A stretch of 64,000 nucleotides of DNA from an uncultured bacterium (GTDB lineage Bacteria; Elusimicrobiota; Elusimicrobia; Elusimicrobiales; Elusimicrobiaceae), in the NCBI GenBank assembly GCA_949298795.1, contig CASFXV010000001.1, positions 116,963-180,962 of the forward strand. Direction: 5' to 3'. Of this stretch, positions 1-8,172 are shown piece after piece. A program made the translations under genes and the position numbers. The notes below the pieces were generated by a model, which was not told the origin of the DNA, did not search any database, and saw only the letters and a list, made by a program, of their open reading frames with translations. Each line of letters opens with the position of its first letter. Within the stretch, counting starts at the first letter, position 1.

Positions 1-1034
1 AGCGCTTCCACCAACCGCTCAGGCGGCAGTTTACTTTGTTCCCCTTCGCAAAACAAAGGCTTCACCCCTTCATAATTAGGGTGCCAGACGGCCCAATTTT
101 CCCCTTTATCCTGGTAAGCGGCAAGAGTTCTTTTTTGCAAAGCGCAGGCGGCATGCACCCAAAAAGTGTCCACCGTCAGCACCCAGTCCGCCCGTTTTAA
201 TAACGCAACCGATTGAAAAAGATCCTCCCCTTCAAAAATAAAAACATTAGGCAAAGACTGCCCCTTCATAAGAGTTTTTAAGCGGCCTGGTTGGCCCAAT
301 AAAATAATTTTATCCGACGCAAAGGCCCGCGCTACGGCGGCAATTTGCCCGGCGCTGAAAGAGCGGTGGCGGCTTGCCCCGTAAGGGCAAAGCGCCAATA
401 CCCGCCCCGGCCCAGGCAAAGTAGCCATCAAACGTTGGGCCGCTTGTTCGGCCGATTCCGGAATGTTGAGTTCATAAGACAAATCACAATTTCCCTCAAA
501 ACCCGCATAGCGCAGGGCCGCTTCATAACGCTGGGTAATATGCATCCGGGTTAAATCCACTTCCTGCGTAAAGTTATATAAAGGATAGGCTTTGCGGTTA
601 AAACCAAAAGCCCAGCGCGGATTTAATATTTTTAAAAACACCAGAGAAGACAGCGTGGGCACCGCATTTAAATCCAAATACAAATCATACCGCTCTTTAC
701 GCAAACGACACCCTAACAAAAACAAGCTGCCCAAACTTTCCGAAGCATAGTAAATATGATTGATTTTTTTATTCTCTCTTGCCAAACAGGCGTTTGCCTC
801 CCCGGCCGCCACATCTATCCGCCCGTTTGGAAACAGCTGCCTCAACCCGCGAAACAATACCGAACTGACCAACATGTCCCCTAATTTGTTGTCATTGCGC
901 AAGACTAAAATTTTTTTTACTTGCCGCGCGTCATATGGCACAAACGGCTTTTTACCCAGCACCAAAGAAATTATTTTTCCCCTCTGCAAACGCAACCAAT
1001 TATTTTTACGGCAGTTCCAGGCTCTAAAATCCAT
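1..1034 (-). CDS. GT9 (heptosyltransferase-like) glycosyltransferase, cut by window start
   Basis: This reading frame is open from an ATG at 1034 to the window edge (about 344 codons seen, C-terminus missing). The N-terminal stretch around residues 42-75 (KILVLRNDNKLGDMLVSSV, then a Rossmann fold) is the typical start of ADP-heptose:LPS heptosyltransferases. A second nucleotide-sugar-binding half follows, with a CPYGASRHRSF segment and, further on, the pattern WVLTVDTFWVHAA that matches the GT9 donor site (usually V-D-T/S-x-x-x-H). Such enzymes add heptose or related sugars to the LPS core at the inner face of the inner membrane. The start lies 3 nt after the nth stop, so it is the last visible gene of the minus-strand operon running down from 5454. 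The family call is firm; the exact sugar is not known. Confidence 0.85.
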   Translation of the reverse strand, partial: MDFRAWNCRKNNWLRLQRGKIISLVLGKKPFVPYDARQVKKILVLRNDNKLGDMLVSSVLFRGLRQLFPNGRIDVAAGEANACLARENKKINHIYYASESLGSLFLLGCRLRKERYDLYLDLNAVPTLSSLVFLKILNPRWAFGFNRKAYPLYNFTQEVDLTRMHITQRYEAALRYAGFEGNCDLSYELNIPESAEQAAQRLMATLPGPGRVLALCPYGASRHRSFSAGQIAAVARAFASDKIILLGQPGRLKTLMKGQSLPNVFIFEGEDLFQSVALLKRADWVLTVDTFWVHAACALQKRTLAAYQDKGENWAVWHPNYEGVKPLFCEGEQSKLPPERLVEA

Positions 1035-1037
1035 ATC

Positions 1038-1703
1038 TTACCTCTCCGTCTTAAAATTAGCGTTGCCTACCCCTGCCTTAGGGCATAATTTGTTTAACGC
1101 GCAAGCCGTACACGCGGGTTTGCGCGCGTTACACACGTTGCGCCCGTGCAAAATAAGCGCAATGGCTATCCAGCCCCAATATTCGTACGGGATAAGACGG
1201 GTTAAGTCTTTCTCCACCTTTACGGGGTCCGTCTGTCTGGTAAGCCCCAGGCGCAAAGCCAGCCGCTTTACGTGCGTATCCACCACAATGCCTTGCGGGG
1301 TTTTAAAATAGTCCCCCAACAATACATTGGCCGTTTTTCTGGCTACCCCGCGCAAGGACAGCAAATCCTGCATGTTTTGGGGGACTTCTCCGTTAAAAAC
1401 TTCACAAATGCGCTTGGAACTCTCTATTAAGGACAGGGCCTTGCTGTGGTAAAAACCGGCGGAGTGGATGATTTCTTCCACCTCTTTGATATCCGCCGCC
1501 GCCAAAGCCTGCGGGGTGGGATATTTTTTAAATAAGTTTGGGGTAATGGTGTTTACGCGCGCGTCCGTACATTGGGCAGACAAAATCACCGCCATTAACA
1601 GCTGCCAGGCGTTTTGGTGGTGAAGCGGAATAATATGCTCCGGATAGAGCTTTTTTAATTCTTTAATTAACGCAAGGACCTCTTTTTTATTTTTCAGCGG
1701 CAT
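1038..1703 (-). CDS. nth: Endonuclease III (DNA glycosylase/AP lyase)
   Basis: This base-excision repair enzyme removes oxidised pyrimidines and cuts the abasic site. At 221 residues it has the usual family length. The helix-hairpin-helix reads LRGVARKTANVLLG, with the Schiff-base lysine at K123 and the catalytic aspartate at D142 in VDTHV. The C-terminal [4Fe-4S] ligands C191, C198, C201 and C207 have the exact C-x6-C-x2-C-x5-C spacing. The ATG at 1703 has an AGGA ribosome-binding site 6 nt upstream and lies inside the end of the znuB-like gene (17-nt overlap), so translation is probably coupled. It sits between a metal transporter and a glycosyltransferase, so the operon reflects packing rather than a shared pathway. 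Confidence 0.97.
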   Translation of the reverse strand: MPLKNKKEVLALIKELKKLYPEHIIPLHHQNAWQLLMAVILSAQCTDARVNTITPNLFKKYPTPQALAAADIKEVEEIIHSAGFYHSKALSLIESSKRICEVFNGEVPQNMQDLLSLRGVARKTANVLLGDYFKTPQGIVVDTHVKRLALRLGLTRQTDPVKVEKDLTRLIPYEYWGWIAIALILHGRNVCNARKPACTACALNKLCPKAGVGNANFKTER

Positions 1704-2511
1704 AGGCGTTCCTGATCCGGCTGTATGCGTAAGCGCAGGCTAATATGAATAAATTCACCAAAATAATGGTGGCCCCGGAGGGAATATCAAACAAGAAAGA
1801 CAAATATACCCCCGCCCATACCGCCGCCAGCGCCAGCCCGGCGGCCCAATACAGCACCTGTTTAAACGTACGCGCCAGCATAAGGGCGGAAACGGGCGGA
1901 ATGATTAATAAGGCGGAAATAAGAAAAATCCCCACCACTTTAAACGCCAACACCACCGCCGCGGACGTAATTAAGGTAAGCGCCAAATTTACCGCGCGCA
2001 CGTTAATGCCGCGCGTATGGGCAAACGGCGCATCAAATGAAGCGGAAACCAAATCCCGGTAAAACACAATGACAAAAAACAACAAAATAATCAGCAATAC
2101 CGCACACAGGATAACTTCATCCGTGCCCACGGTTAAAATACTGCCAAACAAATAGCCAAACAAATCCGTATTAAACCCGCCGGCCAGGCTGGTAATAAAA
2201 ATACCCACCGCCAGCCCCGCCGCGCTGATGATGCCGATGGCCGCGTCCCCGTAAATACGGAATTTTTCCGTCAGTTTTAAAATCCCCAAAGAAGATGCCA
2301 TCACCACCGGAATAGAAACATACACCGGTGAAGCCCCCATTAATAGCGCCGCCGCCACGCCGGTTAAACACACGTGGCTGAGGCCGTCCCCAATTAAAGA
2401 AAGCCGTTTAAGCACCAAAAACACGCCCAACAGCGCGCAAATAACCGCCGCCAAAGAGCCCGCCAACAGCCCGCGCTGTACAAAACCGTAGCTTAAAAAT
2501 TCACCCAGCAT
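1687..2511 (-). CDS. znuB: Metal ABC transporter permease (ZnuB/TroC family)
   Basis: A 274-residue polytopic membrane protein with about eight hydrophobic helices, matching the ABC-3 permease family that imports zinc, manganese or iron. Family hallmarks seen are the early GDGLSHVCLTGVAAALLMG segment and the helix KVVGIFLISALLIIPPVSALML. It forms the membrane channel with the ATPase encoded just upstream, which it overlaps by 11 nt; a GGAG ribosome-binding site precedes the ATG. The metal cannot be read from the permease alone; zinc is suggested by the Cys/His-rich tail of the partner ATPase. Confidence 0.93.
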   Translation of the reverse strand: MLGEFLSYGFVQRGLLAGSLAAVICALLGVFLVLKRLSLIGDGLSHVCLTGVAAALLMGASPVYVSIPVVMASSLGILKLTEKFRIYGDAAIGIISAAGLAVGIFITSLAGGFNTDLFGYLFGSILTVGTDEVILCAVLLIILLFFVIVFYRDLVSASFDAPFAHTRGINVRAVNLALTLITSAAVVLAFKVVGIFLISALLIIPPVSALMLARTFKQVLYWAAGLALAAVWAGVYLSFLFDIPSGATIILVNLFILACAYAYSRIRNAYAAEK

Positions 2512-3298
2512 GGTCTTTCTCCCCGCAGTGGCAGCCCAAAGGGCAGTGCCCGTTATTATGCAAATGGTCTATAGTGTGCTGGGCAAAAGCGCCCAGCTTG
2601 GCGGCCACTTTTTCCGATTGGCAAAACTCCTGCTTGGTGCCGTAGAAAACCAATTCTTTATCCACGTACATAAATTTAGAAATGTATTTGCCCACTTCGC
2701 CCGTATCGTGCGTGATAAGCAAAATGGTTACCCCGTGGCGGGAGTTTAACTCCCCCAGCAAACTAAAAAAATCTTCCCGGCTGCCCGCGTCCAACGCGGC
2801 GGAGGGCTCGTCCAAAATCAATAATTCCGGGCGGCTTACCAGGGCGCGCGCCAACAGTACGCGCTGCTGCTGGCCGACGGATAAATCGTGAAAAATCCGT
2901 TTGGCGTAGCTTAACGTATTGGTTTTTTCCAATGCGTCATATACTTTTTTTAAATCTCCGTGGGTGACCCGGTTGTGAAAGCGCTTAAACCCCAGCCCCA
3001 TAAAAACCACTTCTTCCACAGAAATAGGAAACCGGCTCTGCGCCACCGGGCTTTTTTGCGCCAGATAGCCTATTTTTTTCCAGTCTTTAAATTGCCCCAA
3101 ATCCTGCCCGAACAAACGCACCGCGCCTTGGGCTTTTTCCAACCCTAACAGCACTTTTAACAAAGTGGTTTTGCCGCCGCCGTTGGGGCCGATGAGCCCC
3201 ACATAATCCCCCGGCTGCACCTGAAAAGAAATATCCTCCAGCACCCAGGCCGTTTCATACCGAAAGCGCACCCCGCTGGCTTCAATTACGGCTGGCAT
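2501..3298 (-). CDS. znuC: Metal ABC transporter ATP-binding protein with Cys/His-rich tail
   Basis: The 265-residue ATPase subunit of the metal importer. All ABC motifs are present: Walker A GPNGGGKTT (37-45), Q-loop Gln81, signature LSVGQ (139-143, valine in place of the usual first glycine), Walker B LLILDE (159-164) and switch histidine H197. Unusually, the last 25 residues hold five histidines and three cysteines (H241, H245, H251, C252, C256, H257, C258, H263), a likely metal-binding tail on the cytoplasmic side. The gene overlaps the substrate-binding protein gene by 13 nt and the permease gene by 11 nt. A GGGGG ribosome-binding site precedes the ATG. Confidence 0.95.
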   Translation of the reverse strand: MPAVIEASGVRFRYETAWVLEDISFQVQPGDYVGLIGPNGGGKTTLLKVLLGLEKAQGAVRLFGQDLGQFKDWKKIGYLAQKSPVAQSRFPISVEEVVFMGLGFKRFHNRVTHGDLKKVYDALEKTNTLSYAKRIFHDLSVGQQQRVLLARALVSRPELLILDEPSAALDAGSREDFFSLLGELNSRHGVTILLITHDTGEVGKYISKFMYVDKELVFYGTKQEFCQSEKVAAKLGAFAQHTIDHLHNNGHCPLGCHCGEKDHAG

Positions 3299-4185
3299 TC
3301 AAGCCCCCTTTGCAAACTGGATAAATTGCGGCGCATTAAAGCGGCATAGGTTACATTGTTTTGCGCGTCCTGCAGGCTTACGTGCTCCACGGTATACAGG
3401 GGCAACAACTTGGCGCCCGTTTCTTTAGCCACTACGCCGGCTAAATTTTGGGAAAGGGCCTCTTCCGTAAATACATACGGCACGCCGGAATTTTTAACCA
3501 AATCCACCACCTGCGCCAAACGTTTAACGGAATGTTCCCCATCGTGTGAAGTGCCCGCCAAGGCGGTCAGCTCCAACCCGTAGCGGGAGGCCAAATTGCC
3601 AAAAGCCAAATGCCCCACATGCACAATGCGCCGCCGGCGGCACTGGGCAAGAGCTAAAGAAAATTCTTGTTCCAGTTCGTCCAGCTGCGTATTAAACGCG
3701 GACAAATTGGCGGCGTACACGTCTTGATGAGCGGGATCTTTTTCCTGCAAAGCTTGAGCAATGGCCCGGGCAAACGGACGCATATTGTCAAAATCCATCC
3801 AGATATGCGGGTCTTTGGAAGGCTTGGCTGATTGAGCCGCCTCCACCACCACGGCCCCTTCTTTTACGTTTTCCGCAATATCCGTTACCCACGGTTCTAT
3901 GCGGCCGGATACATAAATAAATACGTCCGCCCCGTGCACGGCAATAATGGCCCCGGGGGTGGGCTCAAAAGAATGGGGCTCCGCATTGGCGGGAAGCAGC
4001 ATAGACAAATCTATAAGCTCCTCCCCTATTTGTTTGGCTACGGTATAGGGTACGTAGCCGGAGGCCACCACTTTTATTTTTCCGTCCGCTCCCGGCCCTT
4101 GCGGGCGGGAGCTGTTGGCGGACCAAAACCAAAACACACCGCCAACCAACAATAAGAGTAAGATAAAAAAGAGTATTTTCTTCAT
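3286..4185 (-). CDS. znuA: Metal-binding substrate protein of ABC importer (TroA/ZnuA family)
   Basis: A 299-residue exported protein with an N-terminal hydrophobic segment (residues 3-20) that looks more like a membrane anchor than a cleaved signal, since no lipobox cysteine or clear cleavage site is visible. Ligand motifs of the TroA family are present: H71 in PHSFEPTP, H127 in DPHIWMD and H192 in GHLAFGNLASRYGL. The fourth ligand may be E267 but is less clear. It lacks the long His-rich loop of typical zinc-binding ZnuA. It captures the metal in the periplasm for the permease and ATPase encoded downstream. The ATG has an AAGGAA ribosome-binding site and starts only 18 nt after the previous gene ends. 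Confidence 0.93.
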   Translation of the reverse strand: MKKILFFILLLLLVGGVFWFWSANSSRPQGPGADGKIKVVASGYVPYTVAKQIGEELIDLSMLLPANAEPHSFEPTPGAIIAVHGADVFIYVSGRIEPWVTDIAENVKEGAVVVEAAQSAKPSKDPHIWMDFDNMRPFARAIAQALQEKDPAHQDVYAANLSAFNTQLDELEQEFSLALAQCRRRRIVHVGHLAFGNLASRYGLELTALAGTSHDGEHSVKRLAQVVDLVKNSGVPYVFTEEALSQNLAGVVAKETGAKLLPLYTVEHVSLQDAQNNVTYAALMRRNLSSLQRGLECQP

Positions 4186-4203
4186 AAATTTCCTTTATAT
4201 ATA

Positions 4204-5454
4204 TTATACTTTTTTACTCAAGCGCCCTTTTTGGCAAACCCAAGCCCAAACACGCCGCACGGCATCAACCAACCCCGCCGCACACAGCACCGCAAACAAA
4301 ACCAACACGGCAAAACGGCATACCAGCGTTTCCCCAAACAACGCCACGTTGCCCGCGTACCAGCTTTTAGGCAACGCAAACAGCCATACCGGCAGCCATA
4401 TAATAAGAAACAAAGCAAAACAAAACCAATCCAAAGGGGATTTTCTATCCGCTTCGTCCACCAGCAACACAAAAGCCGGGAACAACAAAATGAGAGAGTA
4501 AAACCCGCTCATCTGCGGCACCAGCGCCATTAAACACCCCGCCAGCGCCCACGCCCGCCATGCTTTTTTGCTAAACCAAGCGGCCAAAGCCCCCACCCCT
4601 AGCACACTATAAGAAACGGCGTGTATCCCCGCCAGGGAAACCGGCTTCCCCAGCCAATACGACACCAGCATAAATGTATTGGGCGCGCTGACCTCGTACC
4701 CAAACCCGCCAAAACGCCTAAGGTAATTTAAATGCAGCTGCATATTGCGCCACAAACGGTTGTATACGGCTTCCGGACCGCCGTACAAAAAAGAAGGCAG
4801 TAACAGCAAAGCCGCCGTATAAACGCCCAACAGCAAAATGTCTTTCCAGCGTTTTTCCCGCACCAAAATAACGCCCAGCGCCAGCGGATAAATTTTGCTC
4901 GCCCCGGCCGCCGCCAGGCAAATAAGCGCCAAGTGGCGCACCCAGGGGCGGGGGCTGTCTTTCCAGCGCAAAAAGCCTAAGATTAATAAAAGCACGGGGA
5001 AAATAAAATTGGCCCGCTCAAACTGAAACAAAAACGGGGCTGAAAACAAAACCGCCGTTAAAAACAGCGCTCTTTCCGTTTTCTCCCCTTTTTTAATCCC
5101 TAAAACCAACGCGCAGAACAGGCATATCCCCGCTATTTGATACAACACATATAAGCCCGTCCCCTGCCAGCTGGCCCGCAAAGCGGCCGCCCCGCCCTGC
5201 CATATCTCCGGGGGGAAACAAAGACCGATTGCATTATAAAACGCCATAGGCAATGGCGGATACAAAGTGGCCGTGCCCGAAAGAGCGGAATAAACGGGAT
5301 TAAAAAAATCCATGCCTATATCCCACTTATTTCCATAAAACAAATAGTATGGATTGACCGCTCCCGCCAGCACCCCCGCCGCCGCCACAAGCGCCCCGCT
5401 TAATACCACTGCGCAAAACAAAAAACTCATGGTATTTTTTTTATAAAACCACAT
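4204..5454 (-). CDS. GT87/DUF2029-like membrane glycosyltransferase
   Basis: A 416-residue integral membrane protein with about ten hydrophobic helices. The central part (FERANFIFPVLLLILG, then SKIYPLALGVILVREKRW) resembles the DUF2029/GT87 family, polyprenyl-phosphate-sugar-dependent transferases that act on the outer face of the inner membrane. The longest frame begins at a TTG at 5493 without a ribosome-binding site; the ATG at 5454 has GGGAG 10 nt upstream and gives a normal membrane N-terminus, so I use 5454. It is the first gene of the minus operon leading into the znu genes. The acceptor glycan is unknown, but other glycosyltransferases occur in this operon (GT9) and at 57-60 kb. Confidence 0.8.
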   Translation of the reverse strand: MWFYKKNTMSFLFCAVVLSGALVAAAGVLAGAVNPYYLFYGNKWDIGMDFFNPVYSALSGTATLYPPLPMAFYNAIGLCFPPEIWQGGAAALRASWQGTGLYVLYQIAGICLFCALVLGIKKGEKTERALFLTAVLFSAPFLFQFERANFIFPVLLLILGFLRWKDSPRPWVRHLALICLAAAGASKIYPLALGVILVREKRWKDILLLGVYTAALLLLPSFLYGGPEAVYNRLWRNMQLHLNYLRRFGGFGYEVSAPNTFMLVSYWLGKPVSLAGIHAVSYSVLGVGALAAWFSKKAWRAWALAGCLMALVPQMSGFYSLILLFPAFVLLVDEADRKSPLDWFCFALFLIIWLPVWLFALPKSWYAGNVALFGETLVCRFAVLVLFAVLCAAGLVDAVRRVWAWVCQKGRLSKKV

Positions 5455-5511
5455 ACAAGCCGGTCTCCCGCGAAAGAAAAATAAACAGCCCAATAGGTAT
5501 ATTTTATAAAA

Positions 5512-5539
5512 CTTACCCCGCTTAACAATTTACTATAAT
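5512..5539 (+). promoter_or_regulatory. Predicted sigma70-type promoter of the EamA gene
   Basis: TATAAT at 5534-5539 with a weak -35 (CTTACC, 16-nt spacer). The -10 region also reads TATAGT/TATTAT on the minus strand, so the divergent GT87 gene may start from the same spot. Confidence 0.55.
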
Positions 5540-5562
5540 ATTATTTACGGAGGTTTTTATAC

Positions 5563-6450
5563 ATGAGTTACTTGCTGGCGTTTTGTTTGGCCCTGTGTTG
5601 GGGCACGGCGTTTTTGGCTTCCAAAAACATGGTGGAAGCCCTGCCGCCTTATTGGAGCACCTTTTTCCGCGTGGCGGCCGGTTTGGCTTTCTTCATCGTA
5701 TTATACGGGGTGCAGCGCAAAAGCTTAAAAATTAATCCGCGCGAGCTGTGGCGCCCGTGGCTGATTGGGTTTTTACTTATTTTATTTCCGTTTGCGGCTA
5801 TTTCCTGGGGGCAGCGGTTTGTGGCCCCTACCATTGGCGGCATTTTTAACGGTACAGTGCCCATATGGTCTTTCATCGCCGGAGCGATTATTTTAAAAGG
5901 GGAAGACCGCTTTACCTGGCGCCGCGCCATTGGGGTAACCATCGGCATGGCGGGGTTATTGATTATCGTCTGGCCCTCTTTCACGTTAGGCAGTGACAAA
6001 ATGGCCCTTTACGGCTGTTTTGCGTTTTTATTAATGGCGTGGTCTTACAGCTTAGGAAACGTCATTACCAAGCTGGTCATGGTGGACAATACTTCCGTTA
6101 CGCTGGAAGCCAACACGTTCCACCAATATTTGTTTTCCGCCGTGGTGCTGGTGATTGTAGCCGCGCTGGCGGAGCCGTTCCCCCCCGCTTCGGCATTTAG
6201 TTTGAAGGTGGTGTTGTCCATTTTCAGCGCGGGTATTTTTTCTTCCGCGGTGGCATTCCTGCTGATGGTGGCCTTAATCAAACGCTGGGGGGCTACCCGT
6301 ATGGCCTCCGTTACGTATTTCACGCCGGTAGTGGCCATGGCCAGTGATATCATCGCCCGCGGGCGTATTCCTTCCGGCATGGAAATCATCGGGCTTGCCA
6401 TTATTTTTGTAAGCTTATTTTTAATACAAAAACCGGTGGACGCCAAATAA
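5563..6450 (+). CDS. EamA/DMT-family transporter
   Basis: A 295-residue inner-membrane protein with ten predicted helices in two five-helix halves, as in EamA (drug/metabolite) exporters. The first half starts with CLALCWGTAFLASKNMVEALPP and the second at about residue 150. Members export amino acids, nucleosides or other small metabolites; the substrate cannot be read here. A CGGAGG ribosome-binding site lies 9 nt before the ATG. The gene ends 7 nt before threonine synthase and is probably co-transcribed with it, which makes export of threonine or a related amino acid a possible but unproven role. Confidence 0.9.
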   Translation: MSYLLAFCLALCWGTAFLASKNMVEALPPYWSTFFRVAAGLAFFIVLYGVQRKSLKINPRELWRPWLIGFLLILFPFAAISWGQRFVAPTIGGIFNGTVPIWSFIAGAIILKGEDRFTWRRAIGVTIGMAGLLIIVWPSFTLGSDKMALYGCFAFLLMAWSYSLGNVITKLVMVDNTSVTLEANTFHQYLFSAVVLVIVAALAEPFPPASAFSLKVVLSIFSAGIFSSAVAFLLMVALIKRWGATRMASVTYFTPVVAMASDIIARGRIPSGMEIIGLAIIFVSLFLIQKPVDAK

Positions 6451-6457
6451 ACCCTTT

Positions 6458-7705
6458 ATGAAAAAAATACTAAACCTGCAATGCATCAACTGCGGCAAAG
6501 AACACAAAACCAGCGAAACGGATTTTGTGTGTACGGCCTGCGGCGGAAATTTGGAAGTGAATTATGACTATAAATTAATTTCCAAACGTTTCAGCATCGG
6601 CAAATTAAAAGACAACCGGGAATACAACATGTGGCGTTATATGGACCTGCTTCCCATTGACGACCACGACAAAGTGCCCAACGTACACGTAGGCTGGACG
6701 CCGCTGTACCGCTGCAAAAAATTGGCCAAAGAGCTGCATATTTCCAATTTGTTTATTAAAGACGAGGGACGCAACCCCACCGGTTCCATTAAAGACCGCG
6801 GAAGCGCCGTGGCCGTGGCCCGCGCGGTGGAACTGGATAAAGAAATTATTGCCGACGCCTCCACCGGAAACGCCAGCGATTCTTTAGCCTGCCTGACTGC
6901 CAGCCTGCCCATGAAGAGCGTTATTTTCGCTCCCACCTCCGTACCGGAGCCCAAACTGGTGCAGTTGCTGGTATACGGGGCGGATGTCATAGCGGTGGAA
7001 GGTTCTTATGATGACGCCTTTGAGCTGTGCAAACAAACCGTGGAACAATATGGCTGGTATTCCCGCGCGGCGGGGTTTAACCCTTATACGCGCGAAGGCA
7101 AAAAAACCTGCGCTTTTGAAATTTGCGAACAGCTGGAATGGGAAGCCCCGGACAAAGTAATTGTGGCCGTGGGAGACGGAACCATCTTATGCGGTTTATG
7201 GAAAGGATTTGTGGATTTTGCCAAATTGGGCATTATTGAATCCATGCCGCAAATGATTGCCGTGCAAGCCCAAGGAAGCGCCGCCATTAAAGAAGCGTTT
7301 GACGAAAAACGCGAGGTACGTTCCGTAAAAGCCCACACGGTGGCGGACAGTATTTTGGTAAATTACCCGCGCGATGCGGCGCTGGCTATGCAGGCGCTGG
7401 AAGAATCCCACGGGTTTGCCGTGTCGGTAACGGACGAGGAAATCATCGCCGCCATACCGGAACTGGCCCGCAAAGCCAATATCTTTGCCGAACCCGCCGG
7501 GGCGGCCACTTACGCCGCGCTGAAAAAACTGGTGGCGGAAGGAAAGATAGAGCATGACGAATCCGTCTGTCTGATTATAGGCGGCAACGGGTTAAAGGAT
7601 ACGGACTCCGCCTTAAAAGCGGTCCAAACGGCAGATATTATCCCCGCCAATATGAACGCCGTGCGCCAAGAATTAAAAAAGAAAGGGCTTATTGAAGAAG
7701 CCTAA
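6458..7705 (+). CDS. thrC: Threonine synthase
   Basis: A PLP enzyme that converts O-phosphohomoserine to threonine, the last step of threonine synthesis. The 415 residues begin with a small zinc ribbon (C9, C12, C25, C28), as in many bacterial and archaeal threonine synthases. The PLP lysine is K112 in GSIKDRGS, followed by the STGNASDS phosphate-binding segment; the C-terminal IIGGNG loop is also typical. It follows the EamA exporter by 7 nt and ends at a strong terminator at 7716-7745. Related PLP enzymes (cysteate synthase, diaminopropionate-type) share the fold, so the specific reaction is likely but not certain. Confidence 0.92.
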   Translation: MKKILNLQCINCGKEHKTSETDFVCTACGGNLEVNYDYKLISKRFSIGKLKDNREYNMWRYMDLLPIDDHDKVPNVHVGWTPLYRCKKLAKELHISNLFIKDEGRNPTGSIKDRGSAVAVARAVELDKEIIADASTGNASDSLACLTASLPMKSVIFAPTSVPEPKLVQLLVYGADVIAVEGSYDDAFELCKQTVEQYGWYSRAAGFNPYTREGKKTCAFEICEQLEWEAPDKVIVAVGDGTILCGLWKGFVDFAKLGIIESMPQMIAVQAQGSAAIKEAFDEKREVRSVKAHTVADSILVNYPRDAALAMQALEESHGFAVSVTDEEIIAAIPELARKANIFAEPAGAATYAALKKLVAEGKIEHDESVCLIIGGNGLKDTDSALKAVQTADIIPANMNAVRQELKKKGLIEEA

Positions 7706-7715
7706 AAATTCATAT

Positions 7716-7745
7716 AAAAACCCCGGGTTCGGCCCGGGGTTTTTG
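7716..7745. terminator. Bidirectional intrinsic terminator (thrC / small membrane protein)
   Basis: AAAAA-CCCCGGG-ttcgg-CCCGGGG-TTTTTGTTTT hairpin between convergent genes, with A and T tracts on opposite sides so it can serve both strands. Confidence 0.93.
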
Positions 7746-7778
7746 TTTTATATGTTTTTATAAATTATTCTGGCGCCG

Positions 7779-8000
7779 CTACTCAAATTCACTCAGCGGG
7801 CAAATGCCGCTGGCGTCATCACAAGCGGGGCCAGGCTCCTGCGGCTGTTGCTGCGCCGCGCGCCCGCCTTGCATTTGTTTTAACGTTTGGGACTGTGTTT
7901 TTTGAAACATAGCCTGCACCTGCAGCAATACAAACAGCAGTACTCCTCCGGCCGCCAACACAATAACGGCCCCTATCCAGCCAAATCCTTTTTTATTCAT
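7779..8000 (-). CDS. Small single-pass membrane protein, unknown function
   Basis: A 73-residue protein not recognised from any family. It has a glycine-rich start, one strong membrane helix (about residues 9-27) and a polar Gln-rich tail ending with two cysteines (C60 and C67). The gene is supported by its position between a convergent terminator and its own well-formed promoter, TTGGGC-17-TACAAT. The -10 ends 6 nt before the ATG and no Shine-Dalgarno is visible, which suggests a leaderless mRNA. The two cysteines would lie on the periplasmic side if the N-terminus is cytoplasmic. Confidence 0.65.
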   Translation of the reverse strand: MNKKGFGWIGAVIVLAAGGVLLFVLLQVQAMFQKTQSQTLKQMQGGRAAQQQPQEPGPACDDASGICPLSEFE

Positions 8001-8006
8001 GCTTTT

Positions 8007-8035
8007 ATTGTAACAAAAAAAGATTTTTTGCCCAA
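8007..8035 (-). promoter_or_regulatory. Predicted promoter of the small membrane protein gene
   Basis: On the minus strand TTGGGC (8035-8030), 17-nt spacer, TACAAT (8012-8007). The expected transcription start falls on or next to the ATG at 8000. Confidence 0.6.
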
Positions 8036-8086
8036 GAAATTCCCCTTCTTTAAAACTTTTTTAATTTTCCGCAAAAAAAAACCTAT

Positions 8087-8115
8087 TTTACGCCGAATAA
8101 ATGCTACAATATAAT
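8087..8115 (+). promoter_or_regulatory. Predicted promoter of the DUF4912-GH57 operon
   Basis: TTTACG (8087-8092), 17-nt spacer, TATAAT (8110-8115). A GAGG ribosome-binding site precedes the ATG at 8173. Confidence 0.6.
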
Positions 8116-8172
8116 GGCTGAAAACTATCATGCTTTTTTATTGTTTTATTCTTAAAAGGGTGAGGTAATACT

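Noticed and set aside
5455..5493. Longer start (TTG at 5493) for the GT87-like gene
   Set aside because: No ribosome-binding site; the ATG at 5454 has GGGAG and yields a regular membrane N-terminus.
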